Below, one piece after another: positions 35,135-47,443 of a DNA stretch of 64,000 bases (positions are counted from its first letter, which is position 1; each line of letters opens with the position of its first letter). The position numbers and the translations under genes were made by a program. The notes below the pieces were generated by a model, which worked only from the letters and a program-made list of their open reading frames with translations, was not told the origin of the DNA and made no database searches. Location of the stretch: positions 30,219,806-30,283,805 of the forward strand of contig NC_081183.1 of NCBI RefSeq assembly GCF_029867415.1, given 5' to 3'. Origin of the DNA: Vicia villosa. Its lineage: Eukaryota > Streptophyta > Magnoliopsida > Fabales > Fabaceae.

Positions 35135-36890
35135 CCTCGGTGATTCGAAAATCGAGGGGTATAGTTATATGCACATGGATTCGAACCCCAGCAGCTGCAC
35201 TTTTAGTATTTACAAAACTAGCATATCTTTTATATCGGTTTAGTAGAAAACCGAGGGGTATGATTATAATTTTTTTTAGTTTTTAAAAATTTGTTACATT
35301 GTTTACCTAGAATATTTCATTGTTTACCTATAATATTACATTGTTTACACATCATATTAAAATTAAAATAAAATTAAAATTCCATAGAGTTCAAAATAAA
35401 AAACAAATTTCCTAGGGTCGAGATAGAAATCAAATTCCCTCGAGATTTAGACTTTAAATCTTCTAACTATTGAATCTTGGGGAATATCTTCTGTTTCTGA
35501 TGAAAAAAAATATAAGATAATTAATATCAAATATCCAATTATTTTCTGTTGAAATAAATATTTAAGAAGACAAACCTTGAACCTATAAAATTTTCTGCTC
35601 TTGCAATCCAGCATAGAGAATTTTTCCAAGCGTCCTTAGGTTTCAAGCGCTTCATATATTTTATTTAGGTTAGATTTTCAATATTCAATATGGTTTTATA
35701 ATGGATATCCCTTAGGTTTCACGTGGATCACTTATAGAAGCATCTTGAACGTTGATAAACATTAAATGGACGACAAATATTTTCTAAGGCCGGTGTAAAA
35801 ATATAAAAAAACGCTTAAATTATCACCGAGGTGAATGTGCATTTTTTGTAACACTGTCTTGACATAATAATAAAAATATATTGTATACAACAAATCTTCG
35901 ATGATACAACATTTAGATGCTAGATGTCTCATGCAAGATGCTAGATATCTTTGATGGAATCCAAGTTATGTTGCATACATTTATGTTGCATATGCAAAAA
36001 ACACTTCATAACTTATCCAACTTCTGATAAGTTATATGTTCCCAACATGAGAATATTCATTTTCTGTACTTGCAATCCATCCTAGAGATATGTTGTAGTA
36101 GTGGTAAATACTTTCTCTCTTTGGGACTGCTTCATATTATTAAAAATTAGGGTAAAATCTTTTTAACGAGTGTTTTTATAATAAAGTATGATTATTACAC
36201 CCCTCAATCAACTGTAAAACCGAGATAAATAATCATCTCATTTAAACTATCATCTCGGTTTTGGATAAAAATGGAGGTGAATAATTCTTCTTTTATTTAA
36301 ATTTTAAATATTACATTGTTTACACAACATGTTAAGGTAAATCATTTACAACAAATCTTTTCAAAGGTTAAGTTCCTTTCTATGTTTAAGATCCAACTTC
36401 TACAACAATGATGCTTGAATGTCAGAATTTTACATTCAAATTCACCATTTTTTATCGGTCTGTTTATTTACAACAAATATTTGAAACAATAAAATCAACA
36501 TCAATATGTGAGATAGATTGCAAGGGCAAAAAAAATATTTTGTTCTAGATAGAAGAACATTGAAGATTTTTCTCTCTTGCAATCCACCCTAAAGAATGAT
36601 GCATGCGAGTGTGAGACGGCTTCATATAAATAAGGATTAGGTTAAAATCTGTTTGGCGAGTGCTTTTATAGTGAAATTTGATTATTTGATCCCTCGGTTA
36701 TAAGGAAACACTGAATGGTTAGTTCCTTTAGTTTACAATTATAAACAAATAAAAACATAAACTGCAATAACTGGGATTCAAAGCAAGTATTTATTTGTTT
36801 ATACTATTGATTTTCTTAAAAATCGAGGGAATATGTTGTTTTTATTATTATAAAAAAATAAAACACGGCGTTCTTAGGCATAATACCTCG
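35135..36890. repeat. Repeats with ACCGAGGTG / CCTCGGTT cores (transposon subterminal-like)
   Basis: Inverted-pair motifs such as CCTCGGTGATTCGAAAATCGAGG, ATCGGTTTAGTAGAAAACCGAGG and TCATCTCGGTTTTGG recur about every 100-500 bp (35140, 35240, 35826, 36220, 36250, 36690, 36820). Similar words lie just before the LTR element (29735-29750), so these flanks were once contiguous. The pattern is that of CACTA subterminal repeats, and a coding remnant follows at 37697. No CACTA terminus was found. Confidence 0.5.
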
Positions 36891-37696
36891 TTTTTTTCTT
36901 GCTGAGGTGAGTATAAGTATAATTTTAGAACTTCCTTTTTCGTTTGTTTGGTTAAAAATATGTGGTGTGTTACTAGTGTTTGTGTTTTTAAAATTATGCA
37001 TTTTACTGTTGTTTTTATGATGTAGTGATTGACATTGATGAGTCTACTCGTCCAACCAAATATAAATCCATTATATTTTTCTGAGGAAGTTGCTTTGGAT
37101 GGTACCAAAATGAAATGTAGTTGTTTAGTTCTCTAGCACAAGACTAAGATCCCAGTTCCTTAACCAAATCAAATACAAATATTGTCAAGCGTGGTCATAG
37201 ATATGGCTGATGTCATTCAAAATACAATTAGAGCATGATCCAGATCATTGTGGATTTGTTTTCTTTAAAATAGGTATATTGTGGATGTTGTGCAAACTAC
37301 TGTTTGGTTTTACATATCTATACTATTATTATGGTGAACGTAAGTATATCTTTTAGGGCGATGTCAATTTATATTGATTGTTCTCAAATACTGTTAATGT
37401 CAAGACGCACTTCAAATTTTGAATTTTGTTTTAACATTTAGGTATATGCATCGTCTTTGTATAAAAACAAATAAATCAAATGTGTATGGATTCTTTGACC
37501 CCTATATAGTTCAATGTTCAGGGCGTCAATCATGGGAGTTCCAAACCTATATACAAAATAATTTGATTTAGTCAATTAAAGTTTGTCACCTAGCACCGTT
37601 TATCCATTCATAAGTGATAAGTACATATAAAATTGTGTTTTCTCTTATTTAGCAATTAATTTTGTACCATTATTAATTATTTTGGTGTTTATGCAG

Positions 37697-38137
37697 TGGT
37701 TAATGACAATTAATAATGATTTATCCTAAATTAAATAACGTAAGTATGCTATGTTTCTTAGGCAAACACCTTGATCCATTGATAAAAGATATAACTAGCA
37801 GGTAATTGGTATTATTGGTAATACTAAAATGTTCACTTTACTTTTGAATTTTTTTATTAATGTTTAATTTTTTTAAATGTAGAGTTATGAAGGGATACAA
37901 TATGTGTCGTGATTTTAGAAATAGAAACCCTAATCTTATGTTCCCTAAAGTAAGTGGTATTACTTATGATATTATTTTATTTTTGCTATAGTAGTACTTG
38001 TATTTTTGGTGTGTATTAGTATTTATATAAAATTTAATTGTAGACAGACTACAACCAAAAGGATACGAGTGTCGATATTATATAATGAATCACATGTTGA
38101 ATATTATCTTTGTTGGTATTGTTGATTTAAGGGAGGA
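37697..38137 (+). pseudogene. Ulp1-like (C48) protease domain of a DNA transposon, exon remnants
   Basis: Splice-flanked pieces follow the order of plant transposon Ulp1 domains: WLMTINND after an ATGCAG acceptor (37697), then FLGKHLDPLIKDITSR (about 37760-37800), then KGYNMCRDFRNRNPNLMFPK (about 37890-37950), and finally LQPKGYECRYYIMNHMLN (about 38045-38100). The last corresponds to the conserved Q-P...ECGYYVM block holding the catalytic Cys; here the Gly after Cys is Arg and frames are broken. Such domains occur in CACTA and MULE elements, where their role is unclear. Together with the subterminal-like repeats upstream it points to a decayed CACTA-type element. Confidence 0.55.
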
Positions 38138-38180
38138 GGTAATTACTTTATTCATATGCATGTAACTTGTATATTTTAGT

Positions 38181-38514
38181 TGTTATTAAAAAGATTCAAA
38201 AGCCCCACATTGGTTAGACATAGGTCTCTAAAGAGTTTATATAGAGCGACACCCTCACCTTACAAGTCGGTTTTGTAAGGATGAGTTAGTTAAAACTCTA
38301 ATATGGTATTAGAGTCTATCAAATGGACCATGAGCCGCCCACCGTTTATTTCCACGAACAAAGCCCAAAAGAGAGTTGGGCGTGAAGGGGTGTATTGGAA
38401 AGATTTCAAAGTCTCATATTGGCTAGACATAGAGCCTCTATAGCATTTATATAGAGTGACACCTCTCACCTTACAAAATGGTTTTGTAAGGATGAGTTAG
38501 ATCAAATTCTAATA
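38181..38514 (+). mobile_element. TRIM retrotransposon (two short LTRs)
   Basis: Two related direct repeats, 38181-38303 and 38391-38514, flank an 87-bp interior. The first is followed at once by TGGTATTAGAGTC, a slightly changed tRNA-iMet primer site (38304). The second is preceded by GTGAAGGGG, a polypurine tract. LTRs share CACATTGGTTAGACATAG-like and TTTTGTAAGGATGAGTTAG words. The TSD is unclear. No coding capacity; dependent on other elements. Confidence 0.85.
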
Positions 38515-39169
38515 GTCGTAAGTTAAATGTTTAAGGTGATTGTTGTTGTTGTTGCTGTAAGAAAAGTTAGTGTTGTTGTTTTTAGTTAGGAAAATATTTA
38601 ATTCTGTTTTTGTTGTGGAGATTGAAAATTTAATGTTGTTGTTGTTGTTGTGTTAACCTAAATTAAATTTCATTCAAATTATAGATGTTTAACAATCATA
38701 CACCATTCATAAAAAAAGACACAAATGACGTGCGTTTCTGTTAAACAACTTCCTTCCTAGAGTTTCTTTTATTCACAACCACGTTGATTTCTCTTGTTTA
38801 TTATCTTGTTGGTTAATCATTTGTATGTTTTAGTTTTGTTGTAAAAATGGAATATTTATGTCATTTTGATTTTGGTACAAACAATGTATTTTAGTACATA
38901 ATGTATATATATTTTTATTTCACAAATGTGTCATTTGATTATGTTTTACAAAATGTGTAATTTAAGTTTTGATTAAAAAATTTGTTAGAAAAAAAATTAT
39001 GTAAAATTTAAAAAATAGTATTTAAAAAATATGATATTTTCTCTCGGTTAGAACTCCCGACCAAGGTAAAAACCCTTTCTCTAAATAGTATATTCGACTA
39101 TCAACTCCGTTATTAAAACGAATCGGAAGAAAAAGTGGAATTTTTTGCTTAGTTAACATATCTAGAAAG
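38515..39169. other. No gene recognised
   Basis: AT-rich, with a TTG/GTT trinucleotide-rich patch (38540-38660). A single TCTCGGTTAGAACTCCCGACC-like word near 39051 may belong to the Ulp1-type element. Confidence 0.4.
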
Positions 39170-39310
39170 TGATAAAAAGATGTGTGGTAAGACTAAGACC
39201 CTGAACCATAGGAGTCACTAACGAGACTTTTGCACGATCAAGACCTATCACGAGAAGTGTGAGAAGTGAGAACCATCAACGTTGAACTTCAAAACATCTT
39301 TTGGAGGAAG
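39170..39310. repeat. Interspersed repeat unit, copy B
   Basis: Matches 26930-27050 with many substitutions (CATAGGAGTCACTAACGAG, CAAGACCTATCACGAGAAGT, CTTCAAAACATCTTTTGGAG). Stops matching after about 39310. Confidence 0.75.
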
Positions 39311-39677
39311 CTTAACTCTTTCATTATAGATACAAAATAAGTAGGAATGTGCTTTAATTTATTTTAAAGAATTGAATTGATTTGGCTATAAAGGGTAATT
39401 CCAATACTGGTCCTCCTTTTAAATATTTGAGAGTTTTGTTATCCTTCTAAAGAGAGTTTCAATCCTTCTAAGGAAGCCAGATAATTATTGGAAAAAGAGT
39501 AACCAGTTTCCATTTCTAATCCGCATCATGTGTCCCAAAAGTTTACCCGTTTAATTTTGATATGATTAGATAGAATCAATATGTACATTTGACAAAATTA
39601 ATAGAGCATAATCTAAGGAATCTATTAGCCATATTTTCACCATGTATGCTTGGGGGCTCTCGTATATATATTTGGTA

Positions 39678-39806
39678 AGGGTTAATAGTAATTCACCCCC
39701 GTAATGTTAACGAATTTTGCTTTTCCCCCTTCCTACCTTTTGACAACGGTAAAGGGGTAAACCGAAACACGCTCATATTACAGGGGGATAAACTACTATT
39801 AACCCT
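39678..39806. mobile_element. 129-bp hAT-type MITE, TSD ATTTGGTA
   Basis: Perfect terminal AGGGTTAATAGTA / complement, with inverted similarity extending about 30 bp (CACCCCCGTAAT against CCCCCTGTAAT). Flanked by ATTTGGTA at 39670-39677 and 39807-39814. Confidence 0.93.
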
Positions 39807-39984
39807 ATTTGGTAATCACATGTCTATCAAGAACAAGTTCATTCTTTTCGAAAACATATTCAATAAGTTAATATAAAACTATCCTCTAGATATTATCTCA
39901 TCTATATTTTTTCTCTTATTTTTATTATTTATATTTAATTTGGGGACTAAAAAGAAGTGATGATAGAGTGAAATAAGACTCAAG

Positions 39985-40245
39985 GTATTGAATGAGTGAA
40001 AAGTAATTTAAATGTGAGAATGGAATGAATATCTGGATCTAACGCGTGCAGAGTTTTATATAGCTTAGGCAGTTATAACTGCTTTTGCTTAATACAACAT
40101 TTCAGGTGAATCATTGTCTGATTAGATCTATCGATGGTAAGTTTGTAGGTGATCGAAATTATGTGTTCTAAACTTGAGCTAAGTTGCACTTGTTCTTTGC
40201 AACTTTTCTCGTGGTGTTTAAAATTGGATCTTTATGCGCGAGCCT
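39985..40245. repeat. Repeat block B2, diverged copy of 44150-44375
   Basis: Shared words include TGAAAAGTAATTTAA, GAGTTTTATATAG, GTCTGATTAGATCTA and the TTCTTTGCA...TTTC region. The match ends in ATGCGCGAG, corresponding to the right flank of the foldback element at 48767. Confidence 0.7.
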
Positions 40246-41880
40246 TGTGAACGACCCCACAAGGGTTTGTTTTGTGGGCTTCCAGTCTTGCCCCTTGTCT
40301 AAGGGAGTTGGAAAGCCTCGACGCCAATAGTATAGGGAACAGGTGCATTGAATGTCCTCCTCATAAGTTTCAATGTTTCGATGGAGGGTTTCGACGCGTG
40401 GCCCTTGGTCTGGCAGTAATGATTCCTTTTTATCTTAGGGTACTCGAGTCTTCTGAACACTTTGATGGAATATCACGACTGTTGGTGGCATGGTCATATT
40501 TCCGCACCCCTGTTATTGTGAATCATGTGGTTGTTTGAAGAATATATTAAGATTTCTTGGGTAATTATCCTTCTTTTTTCGTTATTTTTTAGACTTATGA
40601 GTCCTTCATTTGCATTATGTAGTTGCCTCTCGTCTTCCCTAAAAAAATTCCATCATCCATTACCCCAACGTTTTTGTACCATCTCTTCTGGCAAACATTA
40701 CTTTGTGCAAATCGTCAAGTTCATCTCTTTCAAGGTGACAAGTTAAAGTCTCTTTCTCTTCTGTATATACTTTTCCTTCACTAGGGTTTCTCGGAAAAGG
40801 GTGATGGAGGATTTGAAGGAAATAACGGCGACCGAGAATTGAAGGGTAGTAGGTAGACTTGCCCTTAGGGAGGTTGCCGAAGGTCTCTATTTTCCTACTT
40901 TTCCCTTGATGAATCGTATTGTTGTATATGATTTTAAATAGGAACACGAGGGCCATATTTACATCACAGTGCATCGTCGTTCTTTTGGTTGTGACCCCAT
41001 AGACAATGAAGTAAGGTGGTTGTTGGAATCCAAATCTCGTGCTTATACTTGTGATCGTTCTTTTATGTGAGTTAGAAATAATTCTAAGATGGAAAACTCT
41101 CGCCCAAGAGTCTAAAATGTGATAGAAATTTTTCTAAATTTGCGGGTGGACCAAGAAATGTTAGATGTGGTGTATGTCTTCGTTTGTTGGGCGATCTCTA
41201 TCATTAAAAGTGGTCCATAATCGCTTTTATTACCAAGGGAAATATTTTTTTTTGGGATTCTGCCTGCTTATTCATTATCATGGAACTCGATAATAGATCT
41301 CTCCCACCTCCTCTTAGAAGTTATCTCTCCTTCTCCATTGACCATCATTAGCTCGATGATTCTTCTTTTCACGATTCTTCTTTGCATTTGACCCTTATCC
41401 CCAAGTTACCACCTCTATGGCTTTCTTAAGATATCCTTTTCCTGAAAATGGAATGGTTTCTTCTTTGCCGACTCGTCTTGTCTCTTTTATTCTTTTTTCC
41501 TAGTCATCTTTTTGATCGCCTTCTTGGTGTACTAGGTGGTCCTCATCTTCTTAGTCGGCTTCAATTGCGTTCTTTAAATGGATGCATTCATCAATGTTTG
41601 CACATTCTTGAAGAATTTTCAGTCTTGAAGATTTCTTTATCGGATATGGGTTTCTTATTTTTGCTTCCTTGAAGTCGGTATTTGAACATTCTTGAAGTGC
41701 TTAAGGGAGTATTGAATTAGAACCTGACTCGAAGTCCCCTGCCCCATCATTACGGCGGTGATTATTATCTCTCTCAGGTGTCTAGTTATTTCTTGGGTTT
41801 CCTATTCCTCGAACTTTCACTACCTCTTCACCTAAGAGATCTTCTTCATAGGGATTGTCGGAAGGACTGAATTTTATGCA
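40246..41880. other. No gene recognised; moderately GC-balanced, possibly old element interior
   Basis: Base composition is less AT-rich than its surroundings and short open stretches occur on both strands (for example 40272-40538 and 41448-41672 on the plus strand). None shows a domain or a family I recognise. It may be the internal region of the gypsy element whose 3' LTR lies at 42416. Confidence 0.3.
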
Positions 41881-42415
41881 GTATGAGCTGAAAGACTAGT
41901 CACCAAGGCAGGATCGTCCTCGACCGCAGGAGTAAGCAGATTTTAACAAAGGAACCCGTTATCGGTTGGTTTAGAAGTATCTGGTACCGAGCTTGGTAGG
42001 ACAGACTACGGTCCGATCCCCCGCAACTTGCAATTGGTTAAAAGGAGGTTGCCACAAAAATGTGCCAAAACCCCGTGTTTATAAGGATCACATTCACTAA
42101 CCGGTTACACTACTATGTGTGTGTAAAGATAAAGGGCTTAATGTGATTGCACTAGAATGAAAATGGGTGAAATTAAGTGAAAAGAACTAGGTTGAGCTAT
42201 AATAGCATGATTCACTCGTATGCATAAGTGGAGTTGTTTAGTGTCTTCATTGTATCTTTGGTGTAGAAATTGAGCTTTTATCATTATAACGGAAATACCT
42301 TGCAACAACGTACAATTTGATGTTGTGTCATGTAATTGCGTTTAACCCATGTTTTACTGATATCCATATTGATTATTTGCGTGAGGACAAGCACAAGTTC
42401 AAGTGTAGGGGAGTT
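41881..42415 (+). other. 3' internal end of a gypsy element with polypurine tract
   Basis: Non-coding DNA ending CAAGCACAAGTTCAAG, then TGTAGGGGAGTT directly before TGATAAAAT, the arrangement of many plant Ty3/gypsy 3' ends. No 5' LTR or pol is seen, so the element is truncated. Confidence 0.5.
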
Positions 42416-42866
42416 TGATAAAATAAAAATACATCGTGCATTAGGCTTAATTTACATGAATAAATGCACCGTTTTCATCCATTATGTTGCTTCACGTTGG
42501 TATTTTCAGTGTGTTTCAAGTGATTACACTTATCTAGGCTTGCATGAGATAAGAGGGAGAAATGGGAAGAAAAATGGCTTAAAGGTCACACTTCTGCTAA
42601 AGTAGTAGAAGTGTCTACAAAAATTACAAGACAGAAGATTGTGCCGCCCGACACAACCTCCTACCCCGACTGGAACAGCAGCCCAAGTGTGCCCGTCGGC
42701 ACACACACAGATGACGACCATCATAGGGTTTAAGTTAATTAAACCAGACGTGGTTTTCCCACATCAGAAGGAGCTAACGACAGAAGGAGCAGCCCACTTC
42801 CCCTATATTTTCTAATGACCAATTCTCAACAAAGGGACATTATAAGACTGACAGTTACCAACATTG

Positions 42867-42914
<48 letters not shown>

Positions 42915-43919
42915 CCCGATCAGTCATTATTCCTAGTTTTTGTTTTCTGCAATTTTTGTTTTCTTTGCAATTTCCTTTTAAGTTCTAAGCAATTAAATCA
43001 CTTCCAAAAGCAATAGTTTCTTACATTGGGGAACTATTTCAACCATAGATTTAGGAACTTTTAATTTTCGGAATTCAATTTGTACTCGAAGAAGGATCTG
43101 TACGTTTGCTGAAGTTTATTTGGCACTCGAAGAGTTTCTAATTCCAGTTTTATTCATTTAATTCCAGGTTTCTATTTATATGCTTTATCCGTTTTATTAT
43201 TTGATAATCATGCTTGAATCCATATCTCTAATTTATTATTGCATGTCTGTACCCAAAAATATGTTTGGCTAAATTCCCAATACCGGTATGTAAGGTCACA
43301 AAACCGAAGGGTTCAATAACTATTTGGCATAAACATTAATTAAACGTTTTTCTGGTCTTGATTTCTAAAATTAACACTAAATTGTTTTGTTGCAAGAGTA
43401 AATTGCAAACTAAGGTTTAAAATCAACACAACGAGAGTTTGAGCTTTTTACCAGATAGTAGTAATCAAACATTAACTCTAAATACAGCGAGAGCGCTTTA
43501 GAGTTAATTATACTTTATTGTTTTTCAAAAAGTATGTTCAGTCTTAAATAAGACAGCGAGAGCAAACATCTAGACCTTATCATATGATCTGAGCCAATAA
43601 ACACGAGAGTGTGAGATAAAAGTTTTTAATTCGATAATTTTTACTGAAAAGTGTTTTTATACTTAAAATAATGCCAATGATTCATTGAATCCCATAGGTT
43701 AGATTATTGCATACCGGTGTCTAAACCTCTGATTATTTTATTAAAACTTTATTAAATTCTCGTTTCCCCTAAAACCAAAGAAATCATAGCTTTAGCTAAA
43801 CTTAGTAACATAGATCGTACTAGAATTGACCCTCAATCCTTGTAGGTTATATATCTTTTTAAAACTACGTGATTAGACTGTGCACTTGCAGTTAGTATCC
43901 CGATAGACTCATAAAGTCA
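42416..43919 (+). repeat. Ty3/gypsy 3' LTR
   Basis: Starts TGATAAAATAAAAATAC right after the polypurine tract and probably ends CTCATAAAGTCA at 43919 (about 1.5 kb). Contains GC-rich patches (42645-42720), a (CT)n tract and, near its end, TGTGCACTTGCAGT-type words common in such LTRs. The right end is approximate because no second LTR is present. Confidence 0.6.
42869..42912. repeat. (CT)n microsatellite in the LTR
   Basis: About 21 CT dinucleotides followed by a C-run. Confidence 0.95.
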
Positions 43920-44149
43920 GGAGCACCAATGAGACTAATGCTCAAAAACCACAAGAGAGGGAGACGCCATTTCTCAACCTAAAACCTTAAGGTGTTAAGT
44001 AATTGTGTCATCTCTCTTATAAATTCAACATTCCACTCATTCATAGACAATGTGATACTTTAACTACTCACACTTTCACCCAACACTTACTTCATGTACG
44101 ATGTAGCGGATTAAACCTGCAAGGTTAACACTCCAACACCCAAATTAAT

Positions 44150-44378
44150 GAATGACTGAAAAGTAATTTAACTGTGATAATGAAATGAATACTTGAATAT
44201 GACACATGGAGAGTTTTATATAGTTTAGGTGATTAAAAAACTGTTTCACTTTATCTGAATCTTTACGTGAATTACCGTCTGATTAGATCTAACGATGTAA
44301 AGTTGGCATGAAGTCAAAATTAAGTGTTTCATGTTTGAGTGGCGCATGTTCTTTGCACCTTTCCTTGTGATGTGTAAT
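44150..44378. repeat. Repeat block C2, paralogue of 39985-40245
   Basis: Same word order as block B2 with substitutions and a short insertion. It is interrupted at 44379 by a hAT element and then by the foldback element; the unit resumes near 48759. Confidence 0.7.
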
Positions 44379-44969
44379 AAGGGGTGGACAATCGGACACC
44401 ATCCGAAGAAATCCGACCGAACCCGGTCGTGTTTTCGTCAACGGGTCAGATAACTTCAGTTTGCGGGTATGTTTGTGGCAATTGATTCGAGACTGTTGGG
44501 TGAAGACGGTCGGATTTGGGGGTGAATTTGGGACCCGTCGGAATCCGGAACCGACAGAAAATACTAGTATAAGTGTGATATTCTTAAGGGTTGTATTTTT
44601 AGAATTGGGATTAGGGTTAACTTTGTCTCAGAGCTTCCTCACTTCCTCTCCGCTCTGCCTCCACGATTCTTCATCCTTCAGTGTTCACCATCATCTACGT
44701 TGTCACTGTATGTTTATTTGTAACAGTATGAATCTGTTACAGCTGGGATGTTATGTTACATCTTGTTTGTTTGGTAGTAATATTCAGCTTGTAACAGTAT
44801 GAATAAAAAAGGGTAAATTCTTTTGAAGGGTTTGTTTATTCATGTAAATTATATATAGATAAATATTAATGGTGATGATTTCATAATTGAGTTGTTTGGT
44901 AGTAATATATAGTTTGTAACTATATGAATAAAAAGGGTGAATTATTTTTGAAAGATTTGTTTTTTCATG

Positions 44970-44972
<3 letters not shown>

Positions 44973-45068
<96 letters not shown>

Positions 45069-45069
45069 T
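44973..45069. repeat. (TA)n microsatellite inside the hAT element
   Basis: About 48 TA/AT repeats with one TG interruption near 45042. Confidence 0.95.
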
Positions 45070-45202
45070 AATGGTTATGGTTACAGCAAGATCTTTTGCA
45101 CAACTTGTTTTTTCATCGTTAATTGTTTCATTGGTTGCTAATTTGTAAATCTTTCGCAAGATCTTTTAATAATTAATTACTCATTTGTTAATCTTTCGCA
45201 AG

Positions 45203-45539
45203 ATCTGAAAGTGCTTTTAGCATGGGTGGGAGGGTTTTAGAGGTGTATAGAAGTTCTCTCAAACCTGGAATGGCAGAGGCTCTTATTTATTCTCCGAATT
45301 GGTTGATGCCTTCCATTTGCCAATTCAAAGATTTGGAATTTACTGAAGAGTATGAGATTTCTGAAGATACTTTAGAAGGTATATTGTTTCTATTTGTCTT
45401 AAGTGTAATTGTTTAATTTGTTTCGTAATTTTTTGCTAATTGTTTTTTAAAATGTTCTATAGGATTTACTGAAACCTCAGCTGGGAGTGGAGCCCCGTCA
45501 TCCTCTCCGACTCAGTCACAGCCTTCCGGCTATAACTGA
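45203..45539 (+). pseudogene. hAT transposase C-terminal end (dimerisation domain)
   Basis: Exon 45203-45378 reads SESAFSMGGRVLEVYRSSL, KPGMAEALIYSPNWLM and an acidic tail; a GTATAT donor and a TTCTATAG acceptor lead to exon 45463-45539, ending GSGAPSSSPTQSQPSGYN and a stop. SESAFS-x-GGRV...YRSSL...EAL...NWL is the hallmark of the ricesleeper-type hAT C-terminus. Everything upstream of the dimerisation domain is lost, so no transposase can be made. The family differs from the hAT at 17582, whose C-terminus reads SAERSFSKLK. Confidence 0.8.
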
Positions 45540-47443
45540 AAGCCTGAAACAAATCAAGGTTAATTTCCATTGTGTTTTTTATTGAAATTTTTTAAAGAAA
45601 GTATGTATTATAATGTTTTTTATTGTATTTGCAGCTACCACTTTTTTGGAGTCATGAATGACTCGTAATTTTGAATCCATGAATAACACAACCAACCACT
45701 TTTTGAAAGAATCTCAAGAGACTTTTGATCCAAACTTTTGATGAAAACACATGGAAGCAGTACTATTTGTCTATGGTGAGTTAAATATTGTGCACCAGAT
45801 TCTAATGTTGAATGCAATATGATGTTGAATGCAATTTGGTAGTTCAGGCATTTGCACAGGAGCGGTTTTATCAACCTGCATATATTTTGATGTTGAATGC
45901 AATCTGCACAGGAACTTTCTATGAATGCAGGTAGTTTTCTTTCTCAATGTTGTGCATCCATTACTTGTTTTTTGCTATCAAGTACTTAAGCAACTTTATC
46001 AATGTCTACATGATTAAAGTGCAAATAAGGTTTCTAATGGTGTATCAAAGTCTTTAGCTCATCGGTAGCCATTCAGAGTCAAAAAGCTATATTGTAGTTG
46101 CGTTTGTATGCATTTTCTTTTGTAGTTCTATAGTCATTATCTTCTAATATATATTGTGCTTCCTGTGTTTTATATTGTGCTTCCTGTATTTTCTAAGTAT
46201 CAACTTACTAGAAGAGATAAGCTTGTAGATAAGAACAAAATATGAATGTGAATGTGCTATCACCAGTTGATAGGAACATTAATATTACAGAATATGAATG
46301 TGTTGTCTCCAGTGTTTTAGCCCACCACCAATCTTGTATCATGTACCATCATCAAATCTAGGTTAAACTTTGAATTGCACAGATACGGATATGTGTTGTG
46401 TTTATTTATTTCTGTCAAAGGGTATAAGAAACATGTAACACGAGAATACGAACCACCGACATGTGTTCCAACTTGCAGTAAGTATTCCATGAAGGCATAT
46501 AAGAGGTATGGTTTTTTGAAGGGTATAACTTTGACTGTAATTATGATTTTAGTTTTGAATAGTATCCACATTTTGTTATAATTATGATTTCAGGTGGGTG
46601 TGGATATGATTCTCCAAGATGGTTTTGTGAGATTAAACAAAGGGAAGAACTTGAAGATTGATTAATTTCTAGTGGCATATTTTGAATTGGTAAGCACATC
46701 AAACTGAGCATTTTATAAACTGAAGTTCATTGATGTGCTAATATTTCAAAAGAAGATTTCCATCTAGTTTTTTGTGTCACTTTTTAACAATGCATTATGG
46801 TTCTTGATGTGCACCATATTTTGTGTCACATTAGAGAAATTAAACCAGAAAAATGAAAATTAATTTATCATAATTGCACTATGTTGATTAACTTGCTGAA
46901 AATATATGTTGCAGGAATGAAAAAGAAATTGGAGCTCTAGGAGAAAAAGAAATTGATTAATTGTGATTGGTTGTGTTGTTAGATTAAAGTGATATGGCTT
47001 GTATTAAATTTGAGCAAATATTTATAGGCTCTAAAACTAATATTGTATAGTCTCTAAACTAGTATTTAGTTGAATTTTAAACAAAAAAAATGAATGAGTT
47101 CTAAAAGACGTGATACCCATATTTAAAGGGATTAATCACTTTAAATTATTCAATTTTTTTTATAAAAACAATCAAGTATTTAGTCCCAATAATAAGCCCA
47201 TCTAATAAAAAAAATATGTAAACAAAAGTATTTGGAATTTTTTAAAACTGGCCCATTACGTAACAAAAAATTGGGTTGGACCCAATAATATCCGACCTTT
47301 ATAACCGAACCCGAAACTACTCGAACTCGTGAAATCCGGAGTCTCAAACGGTCTGGATTGGGCCATATTGTCTCACCCGAGGGTTGGACCGGTTTGGAGT
47401 TTTGGGCCCGAACCGACTCGAACCGATGTCCACCCCTAATGCG

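Larger units (their letters stand above)
44379..47439 (+). mobile_element. 3.1-kb hAT deletion derivative, imperfect 8-bp TSD
   Basis: Left end AAGGGGTGGACAATCGG, right end (reverse complement) TTAGGGGTGGACATCGG, followed by subterminal GAACC/CCGAA-rich sequence on both sides. Flanks TGTGTAAT (44371-44378) and TGCGTATT (47440-47447) agree at six of eight positions, as expected for an old insertion. It contains a hAT transposase C-terminus (45203-45539) and a (TA)n tract; the rest of the transposase is missing. Confidence 0.75.

Noticed and set aside
38181..38514. Cassandra-type TRIM with 5S rRNA promoter
   Set aside because: The LTRs lack recognisable 5S A- and C-box sequence, so this is another TRIM family.
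40272..40974. Open frames of 70-100 codons on both strands
   Set aside because: No domain, no splice logic and no support from neighbours; left as unknown DNA.
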